A DNA stretch of 64,000 bases from Chytriomyces cf. hyalinus JEL632 (lineage: Eukaryota > Chytridiomycota > Chytridiomycetes > Chytridiales > Chytriomycetaceae): assembly GCA_025435555.1 (NCBI GenBank), contig JAIWWG010000031.1:62001-126000 (forward strand). The letters are read 5' to 3'. Positions 47,893-59,226 of the stretch are shown in pieces. Positions within the stretch are counted from its first letter, which is position 1; every line of letters starts with the position of its first letter. The notes beneath the pieces were generated by a model. It saw only the letters and a program-made list of their open reading frames with translations. It was not told the DNA's origin and made no database searches. Position numbers and translations under genes: made by a program.

Positions 47893-48968
47893 GGACCAGG
47901 ATCAGTGGAGCGCTGGATGCAGCGGAAATGTACATCCACGCTTTCATTCAAACCGAGGCGAAATGGATCCGAGAATGCAGCCGAACCCTTCAGTGTGCTC
48001 AACTGAGCGGTGGTGGCTGGCCCATTTGGAACAGGAGCCGGCTGTCTGGACGCAACAGATGGCAACACACATGCGCACTGGTGGCTATTATGAACCCAGA
48101 TATGAACCCCCTGCGCACAGTGCATTCGAGCCGTGGGGGGTTAATGCGACTTGTGCGTTTTGGAGGCAATGGGGAGTGCGTTATCAAAAAATTAATTTTT
48201 TTGCCGCCGGAAGTAAATTCATGCGAACAACAATGACGAGAGTATATACGCCGACTTCAAGTGTCCCCGTGCCAAGTGTCTGCACCTATGGCGTGCAGTG
48301 GTTGGAGAATAGGCAGCATTGGCTGTGCTGCTGCCGTGGACACCAAGCGTCATCTCGAGCGTAAAGATGGTGAATGAATGAAGCGTCGTGAATACCCGCA
48401 GTCATGCATGGATGTGCTTACGATGGGCATGCAGGCTGTTTGGCATGTGCTCGGAGGCCGTTGCGTCGCTCTGGTAACCGTGTCCAGGTGCTTGCCTCAC
48501 ATTGAGTCACTTGGAAAAATTCCCGCATGCTCGTTCCGAGGGCGGCGAATGCAATTCTAAGCGAAAACGAATAAAGTGCAAACAGTCATGGACTGCGCAC
48601 GCTCAACATCGCCAACAGCGCAGCAACTCCCGTACTCTGTCCTTGCAATGCCGGACAACAACACGGATCTGCTCTCGCTGTTGCACGAACCATATCCCCT
48701 CATACCTGCACACCTAATTGGACACGGATCTGCTGCAGTTGCTTGAAGGGAAGCGGAGGATACGGTTGGATGTGAGTCGGGATGTTGCCGTGTTCGGGGC
48801 ATGAAGCTGTGCCCTCTCGCAGAGATGACTTCGCCCGTTAAAAGTAAAATTGTGATGGCCAAGAAAAAAAAAATTCAATTTTCCTCTTTTTCGCCGCCTC
48901 TTTACATGAAGCACCCCCATCATCAATCCACTTATTTTTTGCTTCGGTGAGAACCTTTTGGGAGAAAG
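47893..48968. other. No supported gene; possible remains of the zinc-finger copy
   Basis: About 1.1 kb between the degenerate copy (-) and the next zinc-finger gene (+). ORFs on both strands are short and Cys/His-rich in places (minus strand near 48250-48330 and 48600-48860), but no C2H2 spacing is intact. Confidence 0.4.
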
Positions 48969-49946
48969 ATGCACCACACGTGGACCAGCGAGCACCACCA
49001 CCACCACCACCACCACCACCACCACGGCCTTCTGCCGTTCCTCTCGGACCCGCTTCTCTTCAGCGCTGATACGGACTTGTGTGATGACACGGAAGAAGGC
49101 GACACGGAGTCGGACGTCTCCGGCGGCCTCTCGAACATTGACTGGACCCAATGCCGGCAAGATACGCTCACAAGCCCGTTGATGCATCCGGATCACGCCT
49201 TTCTCGACTCCATCTGGAACATTGAATCCATGCCGCAACAAATATGGACCGCCCCCGCCGCTGAATATCCTATCTTCTTGGACCCGGTGTCACTCAAGGC
49301 GGATATTGCCCCAACGCCTATAACGCCGCCCACCGCAAAGTATGCCATGATTTCCCGATCGTATAAGATTTAAATATATTAACCGATCTCAATCTGTTTC
49401 TCAATCCAGGAAACAAGCTCGGATCTTCAAGAACTTTCCGTGCCCGGAATGCAGCAAGGTCTTTCACTTTCCGTCGCTTCTCGCGGAACACGCTCGTTCA
49501 CATTCTGGGGAGCGTCCATTCGTATGCTCAGAATGCGATAAATCATACACCACCAACAACCGTTCGTAGTTTTCCCCCTGTTTAATTTTTTTTTTAAAAA
49601 AATTAACCCGATGGTTTAAAATTTTCTCTTTGCCGAATTTCAAGGTCTCAAAGTGCACATGCGCATACACACAAATCAGAGGCCCTACTCTTGTCCACGC
49701 GAAGGATGTACTTACAGTGCAAAGCAGGCCAGCGACTTGAAACACCATTCCATAATTCATTTGCCGCCAGACGAGAAGGAACGTGTCTTGGATCAAGTAC
49801 GCCGAAATTATCCGTGTGTTGATTGTAACCGCAAGTTTCGCACTGAGGCCGGCCTTGCGCGTCACAAGCAAGCAGCACCCGTTTGTTTTACAAATCGCGG
49901 TGGAAAAAGGGGAGGAGGTGAAGGAAGAGGAGGAGAAGGAATTTAG
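48969..49946 (+). CDS. C2H2 zinc-finger protein (cluster member A), poly-His N-terminus
   Basis: Predicted DNA-binding protein of 274 residues. Exons 48969-49339, 49410-49561 and 49645-49946, all in frame. The head has a run of 11 His (from a CAC repeat, after TWTSE) and an acidic stretch DDTEEGDTESD. Four fingers follow: CPECSKVFHF..LLAEHARSH; CSECDKSYTTNNRLKVHMRIH; CPREGCTYSAKQASDLKHHSIIH; CVDCNRKFRTEAGLARH with a final Cys (C2HC). A Gly/Arg-rich tail ends the protein. The second intron splits the Arg codon of N-N-R (C|GT). Linkers GERPFVC and TNQRPYSC are standard for DNA-binding fingers. Target unknown. Confidence 0.75.
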
Positions 49947-50617
49947 GTCGTCTTCCAGTTATAATCTTTTCTTATTATTTTTCACGGACCTTTTTCTCAT
50001 TTTCATGCCTTCAGTGTTTGTTTGTTTTTTTTATTACTCATTTCCCTTTTTTTTTTTTTTCGCTCCTTTTGGCGGGTCTTTTCGACCATTACGATAGAAA
50101 CGCTTAATAATATACATACTGCGACTGCCCTATTTTTGAAAGGATTGTTTTGGGCATCAAGGACACTGCGTTTTAATGCAATGAAAGAAGCAGAATCCTG
50201 CACCATGCATGCGAAAAAAAAAAAAAAAAATTCCTTTGACCTCTTTTTGCTTTCGAGTTTCTTGCTGCATGCATAAATGGGCGTTAGGCATTTTGCGCTC
50301 TTGAGCAGCGCATCTTTCGTTTATTTCTCGGCAAGCAGGGTTGTGAAAAATTAGCAATTGTTGCAGTATATGTTTTAAGCGCAAGACACAGCTTGAATAA
50401 CCCAGAAAAGAAAAAAAAAAAAAGAAGCGAGAAAAAGTGGTCAGAAGTCTCGTCCTTCATTAATTCGCCGGCAAATAATGATGATAGCTCGCAAAGAAAA
50501 AAAAAATGGAGGGCGTTAGAAACCACTCCAATCGCAGGTCATTAATAAATAAAAAAAATACAAAAAAAAAAAAAAAAGGGAGAAGAAAGAGGAAAGAAAA
50601 TAGAATTAAAAAACATA
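49947..50617. other. AT-rich intergenic stretch with A/T runs
   Basis: About 670 bp between two convergent zinc-finger genes. Runs of T (50048-50060) and A (50215-50230, 50408-50421, 50499-50507, 50563-50577) dominate. No gene seen. Confidence 0.6.
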
Positions 50618-51787
50618 TTATAATTCAGGATGAGTCTTGATACGATGCAGCCGGAGGCTCTCATTGGTCTTGTAACACTTGCCGCACTCTTCGCAAGGAA
50701 TCTTTCGAAGATTTTTGGGACGCAAGACTTCCTTGTCCTTGAGAGACAAGTGTACAACCTGGTGATCCTTCAAATCGCATAGCTGCTTGCCTCGATAGCT
50801 GCAACCAGGCTCCGTGCAAGGATAGCATAATTCTCTTGTGTGTCCGCGCTCATGCACTGTCAATCGGTTCTTGGTTTGAAACGTCTTGTTGCACAGGGCA
50901 CACTCAAAGGGACGCTCTCCTGTGTTTGTTGATCATTTAGTTATTGTCGCCAATGAATGACGGAAGCAGCTTTTTTGGTAAAACTTTTGAGTTGATAAAC
51001 ATACCTGTATGCACACGCAAGTGCACGGTGAGTCCCGCTTTGAATTTAAACGTCTGTGGACACTGAGGATATGGGCACGGGAATTTTCGAAGTCTGTTGG
51101 AGAAAATTTTTCAGTTTTTTAGATTTTTTTAAAATTGTTTTGCCAAACGGTTCACGGAAAAGAAATTCTTAGTAAAGCAACACGGAAGTGGATCGAGGCG
51201 TGCAAGTCAGTGCCAGGGCTGACGTGCGTATGTTTGCTGTGGAGGAGGGGGGGGAGGGGAGGGGAAGAAGAAGGAACTCACTGCTGGCGGTGTATTGATG
51301 GCGCGGGGGTGTCTGATACGACCGATTCACAACCGGTGAGAGACGGTGCCGGTGACGACGGCACGTGATCCACTTTGGTCATGAAGACGAGATCATCGTG
51401 TACAGCAGCAGCAGCAGCAGCGAGAGCGTTCGTCGCATCCAACAGCGGGAACGCCGGCCGTGATCCCATGAGGTCAGACAGTTCCGGGGCTGAAAACACC
51501 AAGACGTCGCAAGGAGTGAACGGATTGATGCCGATCCAAGGCAGGCAGTACGTTGTCATGTCCACTGTTGAGAATGGATGCCATTGAGTGAGCGCGGGTG
51601 ATGGTCGGTTCATAGTTTGCGGATGATTTTGCGAAAGAGTTTTTCTTTTTCCGTCCTTCCCATGCGAAAAACGGCGACATCCGAAAGTGACGGCCGGGAA
51701 AATCGTATTGAACACTTGAGCAAGCCTACCTTGGTGAGTCATCATGGTCTGCGACACTTTCGTTCGATGTTTTGTAGCAGAATGCAT
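50618..51787 (-). CDS. C2H2 zinc-finger protein (cluster member B)
   Basis: Predicted DNA-binding protein. Exon 1 runs from 51787 to about 51284 (poly-Ala run in NALAAAAAAVHDD, Ser/Pro-rich end). Exon 2 is around 51095-51005 and exon 3 about 50920-50618. Fingers: CPYPQCPQTFKFKAGLTVH; CALCNKTFQTKNRLTVHERGH, where the signature is Q-T-K-N-R-L in place of T-T-N-N-R-L; CTEPGCSYRGKQLCDLKDHQVVH; CEECGKCYKTNESLRLHRIKTH. The charged linker KDKEVLRPKNLRKIP lies before the last finger as in the other members. An intron falls in the HTG/ERP linker between fingers 1 and 2. The exact start is uncertain; a further intron inside the long first exon is possible. Confidence 0.7.
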
Positions 51788-52229
51788 GTCGACTGAGGGG
51801 GTAATAGTGCGGTCCCCTTTTATGGCATTTGCTGCCGAGACCAGGATCCGTTCCTTTTAGCGTGAAAGTAAAATCCGAGTGGCTCGTGACACTAGCACGC
51901 ACTTTCTCTGTCGTCGACCGCAAGCAGTGCTCCATGCGCACGCACGCAATACATGCACACACGCATGTCTATGAACACTCTCTGGTTTGGATGATGTTCT
52001 GATTCTGAACAAACCAGGGTTGGCATCAGTAAAAATTGTCTGGGGCTGGTTGCCACTTTTTCTCTCCGTTTGTCATCTGATGACTCAACGAACACTCTGC
52101 GTGCATCGGTTCTCACTGGAAGCACACGAACCAATATTATTGTTTTATTCTTATTCCAGCAACCACGGTCACAGCGAGTCGTTATTGTTATTGGGGTATC
52201 ATGTATCAGGGCTGGGCAGAATCGCAACG
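51788..52229. other. Intergenic stretch, nothing identified
   Basis: About 440 bp between zinc-finger members B and C, both on the minus strand. It would hold the promoter of member B. ORFs present are shadows without features. Confidence 0.5.
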
Positions 52230-53449
52230 TCAATGATGCTGCTGGAATGGGGCCAAGTGATCAGAGGGTCAATATCTAGTTCTGGGGACAATGCACGCAA
52301 GCAAATAGCAAGCGTCGTAACAGGCTTTACCTGTCTCCGGTGTAGCTCCAGCGACTTTTCAGTCTTGTAAAGCTTGCTGCAGACAGAGCACATGATCGTG
52401 CGCTTGCGACTCGACTTGATGCTCCGCTTCTCATCTGGCGGCAAATGCGTCAACTGAAAGAGGACCGGATCAGTAATCACTTTGTTTAAATATAATTTTA
52501 AATTTTTTAACCCGATGGTTTTGCAGCGAACACTTTTGTGTTGCGCTGTAGCCGCATCCCGCTACTTCGCACACGTAAGGTCGCTGATTTGTGTGTGCTC
52601 GTTTGTGAATAGTTCTGATGGGTGTGTTGCTTGTTAAACAACGAGGCATCTGGCAATGAAAAGCGCGCTTACAATCGATTATTGGTTGTGTAAGCTTTCG
52701 CACATATATCGCAGACAAAAGGCTTCTCCTCTACAACGCGTCTTCATTAGTATAAATCAAGCGCGCAATCGAGTGTAAAAAAGGGGGAGCGCTTACTTGT
52801 GTGAGTGATGGAATGCTGTTTCAGTCCCGACGAGCTTGAGAAGCAACTCGCGCACTCTGGGCATTTGAATGGTTTCGCTTTGGGAAGATGTCGTTGTTCC
52901 GGCGGTGATCCCAGCAGCAGGTTGGCCAATTCGGCTGCATCGATTTCCGAATGAGGTTCTAGGGTGACACGCAAATTATTTTTTTTGGAATGTCAGTGGG
53001 CCAGTGTTCAACTGCTTGAACCATTTGGTGAGTGTACCATCGCGCATCTGCTGATTGGGCAACAGCGCCGCATTGGGCGGAAGTGCGTCAGGGAGAGTGC
53101 TGGAAGAGTTGATGCTCATGGCATCGAGGGCTGGTATCGATGTGTATGAATGCGACGGCAGCGTTGATTGCACAGGATGCTCGGCCATCATGTGGAGCTG
53201 CATATCTTGCGGCGTTGAGAAGACTTTGGAGCAAGTGTGGTATGGACAGCAGAGTAACTGCGGTGAGGAAGTTCTTGCCAGCAAGTCTGATATGGAGGGG
53301 AGTTTCGGTGATCTCTCTGCGGACGAGGATAAACGCTGATGATTCGGCGCCTTTGAGAGCAAGTGCGCATTTTGGATTGAAACGGGGGCCTGTGGCAGGT
53401 GAGGTAGTTTTAAATGCCGCGAAACTTGCAGCGAGTGATACTGCAGCAT
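52230..53449 (-). CDS. C2H2 zinc-finger protein (cluster member C)
   Basis: Predicted DNA-binding protein in six exons. Exon 1 (53449-53038) carries a possible extra finger CPYHTCSKVFSTPQDMQLHMMAEH and a Ser/Pro-rich stretch. It joins EPHSEIDAAELANLL and finger CPECASCFSSSSGLKQHSITH. The next exon encodes CDICAKAYTTNNRL, splitting in the Leu codon (TT|A). Then TIHKRAHTNQRPYVC with CEVAGCGYSATQKCSLQNH, then LTHLPPDEKRSIK and the last finger CSVCSKLYKTEKSLELH. The end RRQQHH followed by stop at 52230 requires one more small intron. A block at 52601-52704, intron included, is nearly identical to member F. The divergent partner is member D, 308 bp away. Confidence 0.72.
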
Positions 53450-53757
53450 TGGGATGTTCGAAAACAGGTTTCAGGGTGCAAAAATACAAAAGACCAGGCG
53501 TTGAACACTTGTTGATGAAAAAATATTGAACAACAGAAAGGGCGAGTTTGCTCAACTCCTGTTCTGGGTGCGTGGAGGTTGAGCTGGCTCGGAGGGTTCG
53601 AAGCCGCGCCAGGTTCAACTGCCGCAGACTTGTTGACCTGCACAGCACACACGCACAGCCATCAGCTGCTCAAGAGCCAGTCAGGCTCAACTCCCCCAGC
53701 GTCACGCACGGACCCACCCTCTCTGTAGGTCACTAACGTGCACACAGTTCAAACAAA
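53450..53757. promoter_or_regulatory. Divergent promoter region, zinc-finger members C and D
   Basis: 308 bp between two divergent start codons. No clear TATA box. Shared control is inferred from spacing. A similar 292-bp arrangement separates members G and H. Confidence 0.4.
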
Positions 53758-54883
53758 ATGCCCGTTTCGCTCAGTTTGTTCTGGGATGAGATGCGAAATT
53801 GTTTTGTTAAACACTGTTTTTTGGATGGTTGGAGATGCAATTCGAATTCGTGTGACAAACACACGCCGCATCAATTTCGAGGCCAGCTGAACTCAACCCC
53901 AACTACCATGTCCTGCTCACCTCTCTCACCAAGTCAACGGGCCCTTTACACGGACGCAGCCCTACTCCCAGCAATCCCTCACAGCCATGGTCCATCCCAC
54001 CTCTTTCAGCTATCTATGCAACCTCAAACTGCAAACATGAAGGACAATCAGAGGAATCCCCGTCACGAAACAAGTCATCCTGATCTTCACCTCGCAGTGC
54101 ATCGAACCCCTCCTGTGGCTGCTGGCCTACGCGAATGGACTTTAGCTGGAACTCAGCATCACCATCACACCAGCTCCTCTCCAAGCGCATGCAGCAGCAG
54201 CAGCAGCAACAGCACGCCCCAATGCCTGGAATCTAAAACACCAAGCGTATTCTCAATGCCTGGATCGAACTCAGCATTCGGCGCAGTGTCTTTTGCATCC
54301 ATGTCCGAGTCTCCTGCAAACCCTAGATTGGCGGTCGAGACCGTTGAACACTCCTTTGAAAAAAGGAAGCCCATTCGTATTTCTATCTCCCAGCTGTGCG
54401 ACAATGTGGAGGAGGAGGAGGAGGTCAGCAGCATCGTCCCTATAGAGGTTGCTTCATACACTGTATCACCGTACGCCGGTTTACCAAATTTCGATACCTC
54501 CTCACAAGAAAAAGAAAAGCTTTTACAAACATCACCAGTCTCTTCTGGCGATTCAATTCGTAACGGGCTAGAAAGTTGTGAATCCGAAGGGGAATATGCC
54601 GACAGCGCGAGGCAACGGGCGGCACTGTGTGTTTTGGCGGCTGCTGCTGCCGAATCCACGTTTGGTGGCTCATTCAAAATACCCACTTCAAAAAGAATTG
54701 ATGCTCCGTTGCTGTGCAGCAGCGGCTCGAAAAAGTTTTTGTGTGATTTTGAGGGGTGTCTTCGAACGTTTGCAAGTGGCGCTTCTCTTCGATCGCATGT
54801 GATTTGTCACACGGGTGCAAGACCTTTTGTTTGTGAATATGAGGGATGCAACAAGTCATATACGACAAATAATCGTGAGTGGA

Positions 54884-54921
<38 letters not shown>

Positions 54922-55258
54922 TTATTTATTTTTTTTTGTGCCCCTTTTCTTCCCCCAATGTCTTTTACTCATAATATTCCCTTCAGGTTTGAAAGTGCAC
55001 ATACGTCAACACACAAACGAGAAGCCTTATGCATGCGAATTTCCTGGCTGCGACTATCGAACAACCCAGAAATGTTCACTGACGCCTCACATGGTCCGAC
55101 ATTTGGATGAACGAGCAAAGAGAGAAATCAAAGCAAAGAATGAGCGCAGCGTTCCTTGCACACATTGCGGCAAAACTTACAAGAGTGTTATTTCGCTGAA
55201 CCAGCACTGCTTCAAAGATCACAATACTTCAGTGGAATGGAGCCTGAAACAGCAGTGA
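53758..55258 (+). CDS. C2H2 zinc-finger protein (cluster member D)
   Basis: Predicted DNA-binding protein of 462 residues in two exons, 53758-54874 and 54987-55258. A disordered head contains poly-His (THQHHHHTSSS region), poly-Ser and an acidic EEEEE run, then an Ala-rich helix LAAAAAEST. Fingers: CDFEGCLRTFASGASLRSH; CEYEGCNKSYTTNNRLKVHIRQH; CEFPGCDYRTTQKCSLTPHMVRH; linker ERAKREIKAKNERSVP; CTHCGKTYKSVISLNQH. The intron splits the Arg codon of N-N-R (C|GT), exactly as in member A, and contains a 34-base T run. Reading through the intron would add a long Phe run, so the intron is certain. Confidence 0.8.
54886..54919. repeat. T34 homopolymer inside an intron
   Basis: A run of 34 T inside the intron of zinc-finger member D, just after the donor. 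It may serve as an extended pyrimidine tract. Its length is open to sequencing error. Confidence 0.9.
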
Positions 55259-55588
55259 TATCCCTTTCCAAAGACCCAAATGAGTTGAAAATCATGTTAA
55301 ATTAAATATGTTCCTGGAGTACTTCTCTTTATGGAGAGACTGAATCAAAAACGAATCCAGAAGATGGCTGGTAGAAAAGCGTGGATATTACGAAGCCAGT
55401 GTAGAGCAATGTCTACAAGCGTCGGGAAATCTTTGCCAAGGTTACATTTTCAAAAGTGGCCTCTCCGTGAACATCAGTTAAAACTCAATCAGAATTCGGT
55501 TCGTTGAAAAAAAGAAGCGCTGTTGTATGTACTATACGTGAACTCCATTGTGTGGTTTTTTTTCCATGGAAAATTCATACCAAGAACA
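55259..55588. other. Intergenic spacer between members D and E
   Basis: 330 bp between two co-oriented zinc-finger genes. An in-frame Met at 55523 could extend member E upstream (VLYVNSIVWFFFHGK), but the hydrophobic extension looks unlikely. Nothing else seen. Confidence 0.4.
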
Positions 55589-57000
55589 ATGGCGGAAAAC
55601 CTCCCAACCCCTGCCCACAAACACCACCACCAGCTTTACCCGGCCAGCAATTGCACAGACTACGGATCCTTTACGCACTACGCGCCGCCAGACTCAATGT
55701 ACCGAACTAATCCGTGGAACTGCCCGCAAGAATGCCGCCCGGTTCCTTACCTCCATCAGTGGCACCATACACATCCATCGCCACAGCAGCAGTTCGTGTA
55801 CTACGATCCAGCAAGTCAGGTACATTCGAGTTTCTCACGGCCATATACCCCAGTGCACTGTGGCTGTGGGCATGTCGGACCTCGCTCTGAGGAGCGCGTC
55901 GCGCATCCAAGCATGCCTGTCTCGTCCAGCAGCTTGTCCAACGACCCCTCTCCGCCGTTATATTCCCATTCAGTCGATTATCACGTGGACCAACGGTCAA
56001 TGACTGTCCACGCGAACCAATCAAATCCAATCCAAAAATGGCACAATTACCAACCCACAAAGAAATCATCGCTGGCGCCTCTTTTGAACTACCCACTAGA
56101 ATATCCAGAGTACGAGTCGCGATCAGAGGGAGAGTCCCTCCAGTCTCCGCGCAACGACTTTGACGGTCATCATCCGAAACCTTTTGAAAACTCGTCACCG
56201 CAGGACACCAGAGTTTCAATCGCAAATCTTTTGTTTCCGATCGAACACGACAGAACAGTTGATGACGGCGACAATTCCTCCGGTGGAGAATCTGTTGAAC
56301 AACAGCAAGTGACATTCGCAGTTGTTGTCAATGCACCAAGGAATGAGCAAAAACCAAGTCTGTCTCTCCTGCACAACTACTTTTAAATTTCTTTTTCGTG
56401 TATCTCAACCAATTATTATTTCCCTTCATGTAAAAAACAACTATAGGAGCGAGGAAAAACATTTGCACTTACCCTGGATGTGAGAAAGGATTCACTTCGA
56501 ACGCAGGGCTTCGCATTCACGAGGCCATTCACACCGGCATACGGTCTCATTTGTGCGTCGTTTGCGGGCGGTCATACACAACTGCAAATCGTGAGAGAAA
56601 AAAGCTGTCTCCCCCGCAATGCACTAAATTTTCGTCTAATTTTTTTGGAAAACAAGGATTAAAGGTTCACTCGCGGTCACATTCAGGGGACTTTCCTTAC
56701 TCTTGTACTTTTCCAAATTGCGATTACCGCGCACCGCAGAAATGTTCTTTGAGCTCGCATATGGTAAGATTTGACTGCTGTCATGTGAAATTTCCATAAT
56801 GACTGACCCTCCTCTCCACATGACATGTCCGCCACACTGGGTTGGTACAGTTGAAACATTTGCCAGCCCATCAAAAGAAGGAGATTCAAAGTGCCAGTGC
56901 AAGGACGATTCCTTGCCGTTTTTGTGGGAAAATGTTCAAGTCAGAAAAGAGTCTGGATCAGCATTCGTGGCAAAATGTGCGTAAATGCGCTTTTTTTTAA
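55589..57000 (+). CDS. C2H2 zinc-finger protein (cluster member E)
   Basis: Predicted DNA-binding protein of 389 residues. Exons 55589-56357, 56447-56590, 56657-56763 and 56851-57000 all join in frame. The head is Pro/His/Ser-rich (AENLPTPAHKHHHQLYP). Fingers: CTYPGCEKGFTSNAGLRIHEAIH; CVVCGRSYTTANRLKVHSRSH, with T-T-A-N-R-L for the usual T-T-N-N-R-L; CTFPNCDYRAPQKCSLSSHM; linker AHQKKEIQSASARTIP; CRFCGKMFKSEKSLDQH. The second intron splits the Arg codon (C|GA), the same position as in members A and D. The third intron falls inside finger 3 after SSHM. The long unspliced ORF ends at 56386 and misses all fingers. Confidence 0.75.
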
Positions 57001-57280
57001 ACGGTGATTTTATGGAGATTCCGTAACGAGGTTTTTTTTAACTCTAGCATCGCGTCGGTATCCGTCACGACGGCCCGCTTCCAAGTTTCCAAGAGCGATA
57101 AAAAACATACGGAAAAAAAAAAAAAAGAACAAGAATGAAAATACGAATAGCCTCATAATATTTAATAAATTTAATACTGATATTTCGAGAATTTAAAGCG
57201 CACTATGCTCCGCATAGCTCGGTATATTTCGGTAAAATCATAAAAAAAAAAAAGAAAAAGACCTATGTGACAGACGCGGC

Positions 57281-58133
57281 TCAGTTGCCGTGAATCTGTT
57301 TTTGATGCTTCTTCAAACTTTCTTGCGTCTTGTACAATTGTCCGCAGTGCGAACACGGCACTGTTCTCGCGTTTTTAAGCTTAAACTCCCGCTTCTCCGC
57401 GTCAGAGAGATGCGTCAATAAGTGGCTCCGCAACGTGCACATTTGCGTGGCGGCGTATTCGCACTGGTTGCACATGTACGGTCTGTGGTTTGTGCCACTG
57501 TTGAGTATGAAAATAAAACAAGCCCGGTCAGTTGGTAAACAGCCGTCACCTGAGGTTCGAATGCGCCCGTTTGTGAATAGTTCTGATACGTGTGTTGATT
57601 GTTAAACAACGAGGGCATCTGGCAATGAGAAGAAGCTGGAAGTGAGCTTACAATCGATTATTGGTTGTGTAAGCTTTCGCACAGCCTGCGACGGAGCACA
57701 CAAAAGGCCGATCCCCTGAATGTGTCACAGAGTGTGAAGTCAGGCGGGCCTTGGTCGGAAACTCTCTCGTGCAGTCAAAGTACGGGCATGGATACACCTG
57801 CTTCTTTTTGCGCCGTCTTGTTTCAGCGTCGCGCAGAGATGCCGGCGTTGTTATTGTCAATGGGGGTGTTGTTCTTGTTGTTGTGGGTGGGGAACCACAG
57901 TCGAGCGAGTCATCCTCGTGACAAGACAACGGAGATCTTGTGTCCAGATCCGGCGCACGCACCACAGAGTTATTATCGAGCAGGTCGAAATGTAGATACT
58001 GATGGAAGCTGCTGTCCATGAACCCAAACATACTTGTCAGGCTGAGTCCAAATTCATTCGCCACTTGGACAGTTGGCGGCGCGTCTTTCGACGTGACGAA
58101 TGCACCAGGTTGGCTCCCGCTTACTTTGGTCAT
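57281..58133 (-). CDS. C2H2 zinc-finger protein (cluster member F)
   Basis: Predicted DNA-binding protein. Exon 1 starts at 58133 (TKVSGSQPGAFVTSKD). It contains a Thr/Pro-rich stretch and a basic ETRRRKKKQ before finger CPYFDCTREFPTKARLTSHSVTH and finger CSVAGCAKAYTTNNRL, with the intron in the Leu codon. The small second exon reads TIHKRAHSNL, then a further intron, then TNHRPYMC. Finger 3 is CNQCEYAATQMCTLRSHLLTH, linker DAEKREFKLKNARTVP, and finger 4 CSHCGQLYKTQESLKKHQKQIH with the stop just after. The segment 57569-57683 is almost the same as 52601-52704 in member C. Convergent with member E; 57001-57280 between them holds only A/T runs. Confidence 0.75.
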
Positions 58134-59226
58134 TTTCAGGCAAAGCGAAGCTTTGCTCTTTCTATCGATCGGCGAAAACCACTGTTGAAATTTTAGCTTT
58201 TTTCAACGTGCTTGGACAAAGCATGTGGCACAGCGCAACTTTCTCATTATTCCTTCAAACACAGCAGCAACGCGCTTAAATGAAGCGTGACTGGCATGGA
58301 TAACATTGCTTGCAGTCCCTCTTAATCATCAGTGTCGCTGGCTGGCTCGACGTTCTGCAACAAAAGTCAGAAGTGCGCCGTTCAAGTCGCGGTGCGGGAG
58401 CTGAAAAACAGGCTTTCATTCTTACAAGCAGAGGCCGGTTGATTTTCAGGCTGAGAAGACTTGTATTCGAAGCTGCGTTAACCAAAACGGCTCACCGACT
58501 CAGGAATCCACGAAAATATGACAGAAATACAAGGCGTGAGATCCAAAAGCGTCGGGCAAGAAGGGTTATCTAAAACGCCAAAAAAAAAGTAGCAGTAAGT
58601 TAAATACTCGTCTCGGCTGAACCGAAGCTCATTTTAACTTGGCGATGTCCAATGAATGGATCAGCACAACTCGCAATGCATCCATGATGTGGGCCACGGG
58701 TATTCGTTGTGTGTGCCAGGCCCAATTCTTCTGACCAAGATCGATTGCCAAAGCGGCGAGAGAATAAAAATTTTCGTCCGCGAAATTCGAATAGTCTGCG
58801 TGTAAAAACTCTTCCTCATTCAATCGCGTTTTTTGAAGAGTCGAATACCTGGATATACAGATGAAAGAAAAGAGAACGAACATGGTTTCGTACCAATTTG
58901 AAACGAAGTTCCATTGCTATTCAACCTTATAAACAGGAGTCGCATTGCGTGATGAGTAAGAATCAGAAGGTCGAAGGAAGATATTCCTGGAAAGTGGCTC
59001 GGCGCGTTAATGTCGAATTCGCAGGATTCGGAGTTGAATTCGACCAAACTAAACATATGAAAGCGGTTATAAGTAACTACATAAAAAATTGAGGAAGAAG
59101 AAGGAGCTTACATGGGCAGGGGAGCATAACTCGGTTCGGTCGGTCACCTAAATCATTCCCACTCGGAGCTCGGAAAACATGCGCGAGAGAGAAACTACAA
59201 CAAAATAATCCGGGGCAGATAGTATT
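58134..59226. other. Gap in the zinc-finger cluster; one possible small ORF
   Basis: About 1.1 kb. The only coding-like frame is on the minus strand, ending at 58629: EEEFLHADYSNFADENFYS, then LAALAIDLGQKNWAWHT and IMDALRVVLIHSL. Its composition is balanced and it looks like a last exon, since CCAG just upstream (58861) is a plausible acceptor. No start or partner exon could be fixed. Other ORFs look random. Confidence 0.3.

Noticed and set aside
53140-53529. 129-codon plus-strand ORF opposite zinc-finger member C
   Set aside because: Antisense to a finger-containing exon with clear coding logic on the minus strand.
58310-58573. Basic 87-codon plus-strand ORF
   Set aside because: Arg-rich without structure or homology I recognise, and no supporting splice or promoter signal.
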